Below are positions 63,464 to 64,000 of a stretch of DNA of 64,000 nt, in pieces; position 1 is the stretch's first letter; every line of letters starts with the position of its first letter. This stretch comes from Glandiceps talaboti (lineage: Eukaryota > Hemichordata > Enteropneusta > Spengelidae), in contig NW_027554292.1 of the NCBI RefSeq assembly GCF_964340395.1, positions 159,001 to 223,000 of the forward strand, in the 5' to 3' direction. The notes under the pieces were generated by a model. It ran no database searches. It was not told where the DNA came from and saw nothing but the letters and a program-made list of their open reading frames with translations. The translations under genes were made by a program, and so were the position numbers.

Positions 63464-64000
63464 CGATCGGTTTGCGGTTTGGTTGGATTTTGACAGTATT
63501 GTTTATGTTTTAACTAATTATGATCGGATTTGACTGGTTTAAAACCGGTATGGACAGGTTTTGACCTTTTTTGTCTTGTTTGCAATGTTGTGGACCGGTT
63601 TGGACAGGTTGTGACCGGTTTGGAATGGTTTTGGACCGGTTTGGACAGGTTTTGGACCGGTTTTGATATGTTTGCACAGGTTTTGACCAGTTTTGATCAG
63701 TTTTGACCGATTTAAAACCAGTGTTGACTGATTTTGATCAGTTTTGACTTGTTTGCACTGGTTTTGGACTGGTTTCGATAGGTTTCGACAGGTTTGAACC
63801 GGTTTTGACAGGTTTTGACCAGTTTAGATCAGTTTTGACCGGTTTAAAACCAGTGTTGACTGGTTTTGATCAGTTTTGACTTGTTTGCACTGGTTTTGGA
63901 CCGGTTTGGACCGGTTTTGACAGGTTTGGACAGGTTTTGACGGGTTTTGAGTTGTTTGCACAGGTTTTGACCAGTTTTGACCAGTTTTGACCGGTTTAAA
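63464..64000. repeat. HOR 36, 5' part
   Basis: Class II start with GGTTGGATTTTGAC after the anchor. It is cut by the window end. A single G is missing in GCAATGTTGTGG near 63583. Confidence 0.85.

Larger units (their letters stand above)
39913..64000. repeat. Satellite array, right part
   Basis: This is the same satellite in the same orientation and reading register as the left part. The first bases after the element complete the repeat interrupted at 37490. It is dominated by class I units up to about 51.3 kb and by about 1.9-kb class II units from 53 kb to the end. The array runs off the window edge, so its true length is not known. Confidence 0.97.

Noticed and set aside
1-64000. CRISPR array
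   Set aside because: Repeats are contiguous and degenerate, with no unique spacers of even length and no cas genes.
1-64000. Telomeric repeat (TTTTGGGG or TTAGGG like)
   Set aside because: TTTTGAGGGG and TTTTGGACC occur only as variants inside the unit; there is no run of a true telomere motif.
1-64000. W-box-like TTGACC sites as a regulatory cluster
   Set aside because: TTGACC is part of the basic unit itself, so its abundance says nothing about regulation.

Overview
The window is almost entirely one tandem satellite array (about 61.6 kb of 64 kb). It is interrupted once, at 37497-39906, by a 2,410-bp element with long terminal inverted repeats (TIRs). I see no convincing protein-coding gene, rRNA, tRNA or CRISPR array. 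An array of this size and hierarchy, together with a long-TIR DNA transposon, points to a eukaryotic genome. Heterochromatin (pericentromeric, centromeric or subtelomeric) is the natural setting, but nothing here fixes the chromosomal position. The look of the inserted element fits an invertebrate animal, though that is only a weak guess.

The satellite has several tiers. (1) The basic unit is 10-11 bp, of the form GG-TTTT-GACC, GACCAG-TTTT, GATCAG-TTTT or GACAGG-TTTT. (2) These units are strung into modules of tens to hundreds of bases, each marked by rare words. (3) The modules build higher-order repeat (HOR) units of 0.87-2.86 kb. Each HOR opens with the same anchor (CGATCGGTTTGCGG, first base at 31, 1166, 2748, 5605 and so on). 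I count 36 anchors and therefore 35 complete intervals, all in the same orientation. (4) HOR classes follow a recurring order (short, L, M, IV, III) in three cycles that start at 13051, 26025 and 31890.

Region by region: 1-13050 is mostly class I and II units plus one 2.86-kb unit carrying a 531-bp tandem duplication. 13051-37490 holds the three cycles of the S-L-M-IV-III order, with a 1,726-bp twin duplication and a 526-bp duplication. 37497-39906 is the transposon-like element inside an otherwise intact repeat. 39913-51286 is class I units and I/II hybrids. 51287-64000 is a homogeneous run of class II units of about 1.9 kb, with a 243-bp and a 2,762-bp tandem duplication. One boundary of the 2,762-bp duplication is a readable recombination junction between two modules.

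No genes work together here. What the window records is array evolution: unequal exchange, local duplication, probable CpG decay and one clean transposon insertion. Every long reading frame on the minus strand is a by-product of the repeat (low-complexity K/P/V/Q/T/N/S peptides).
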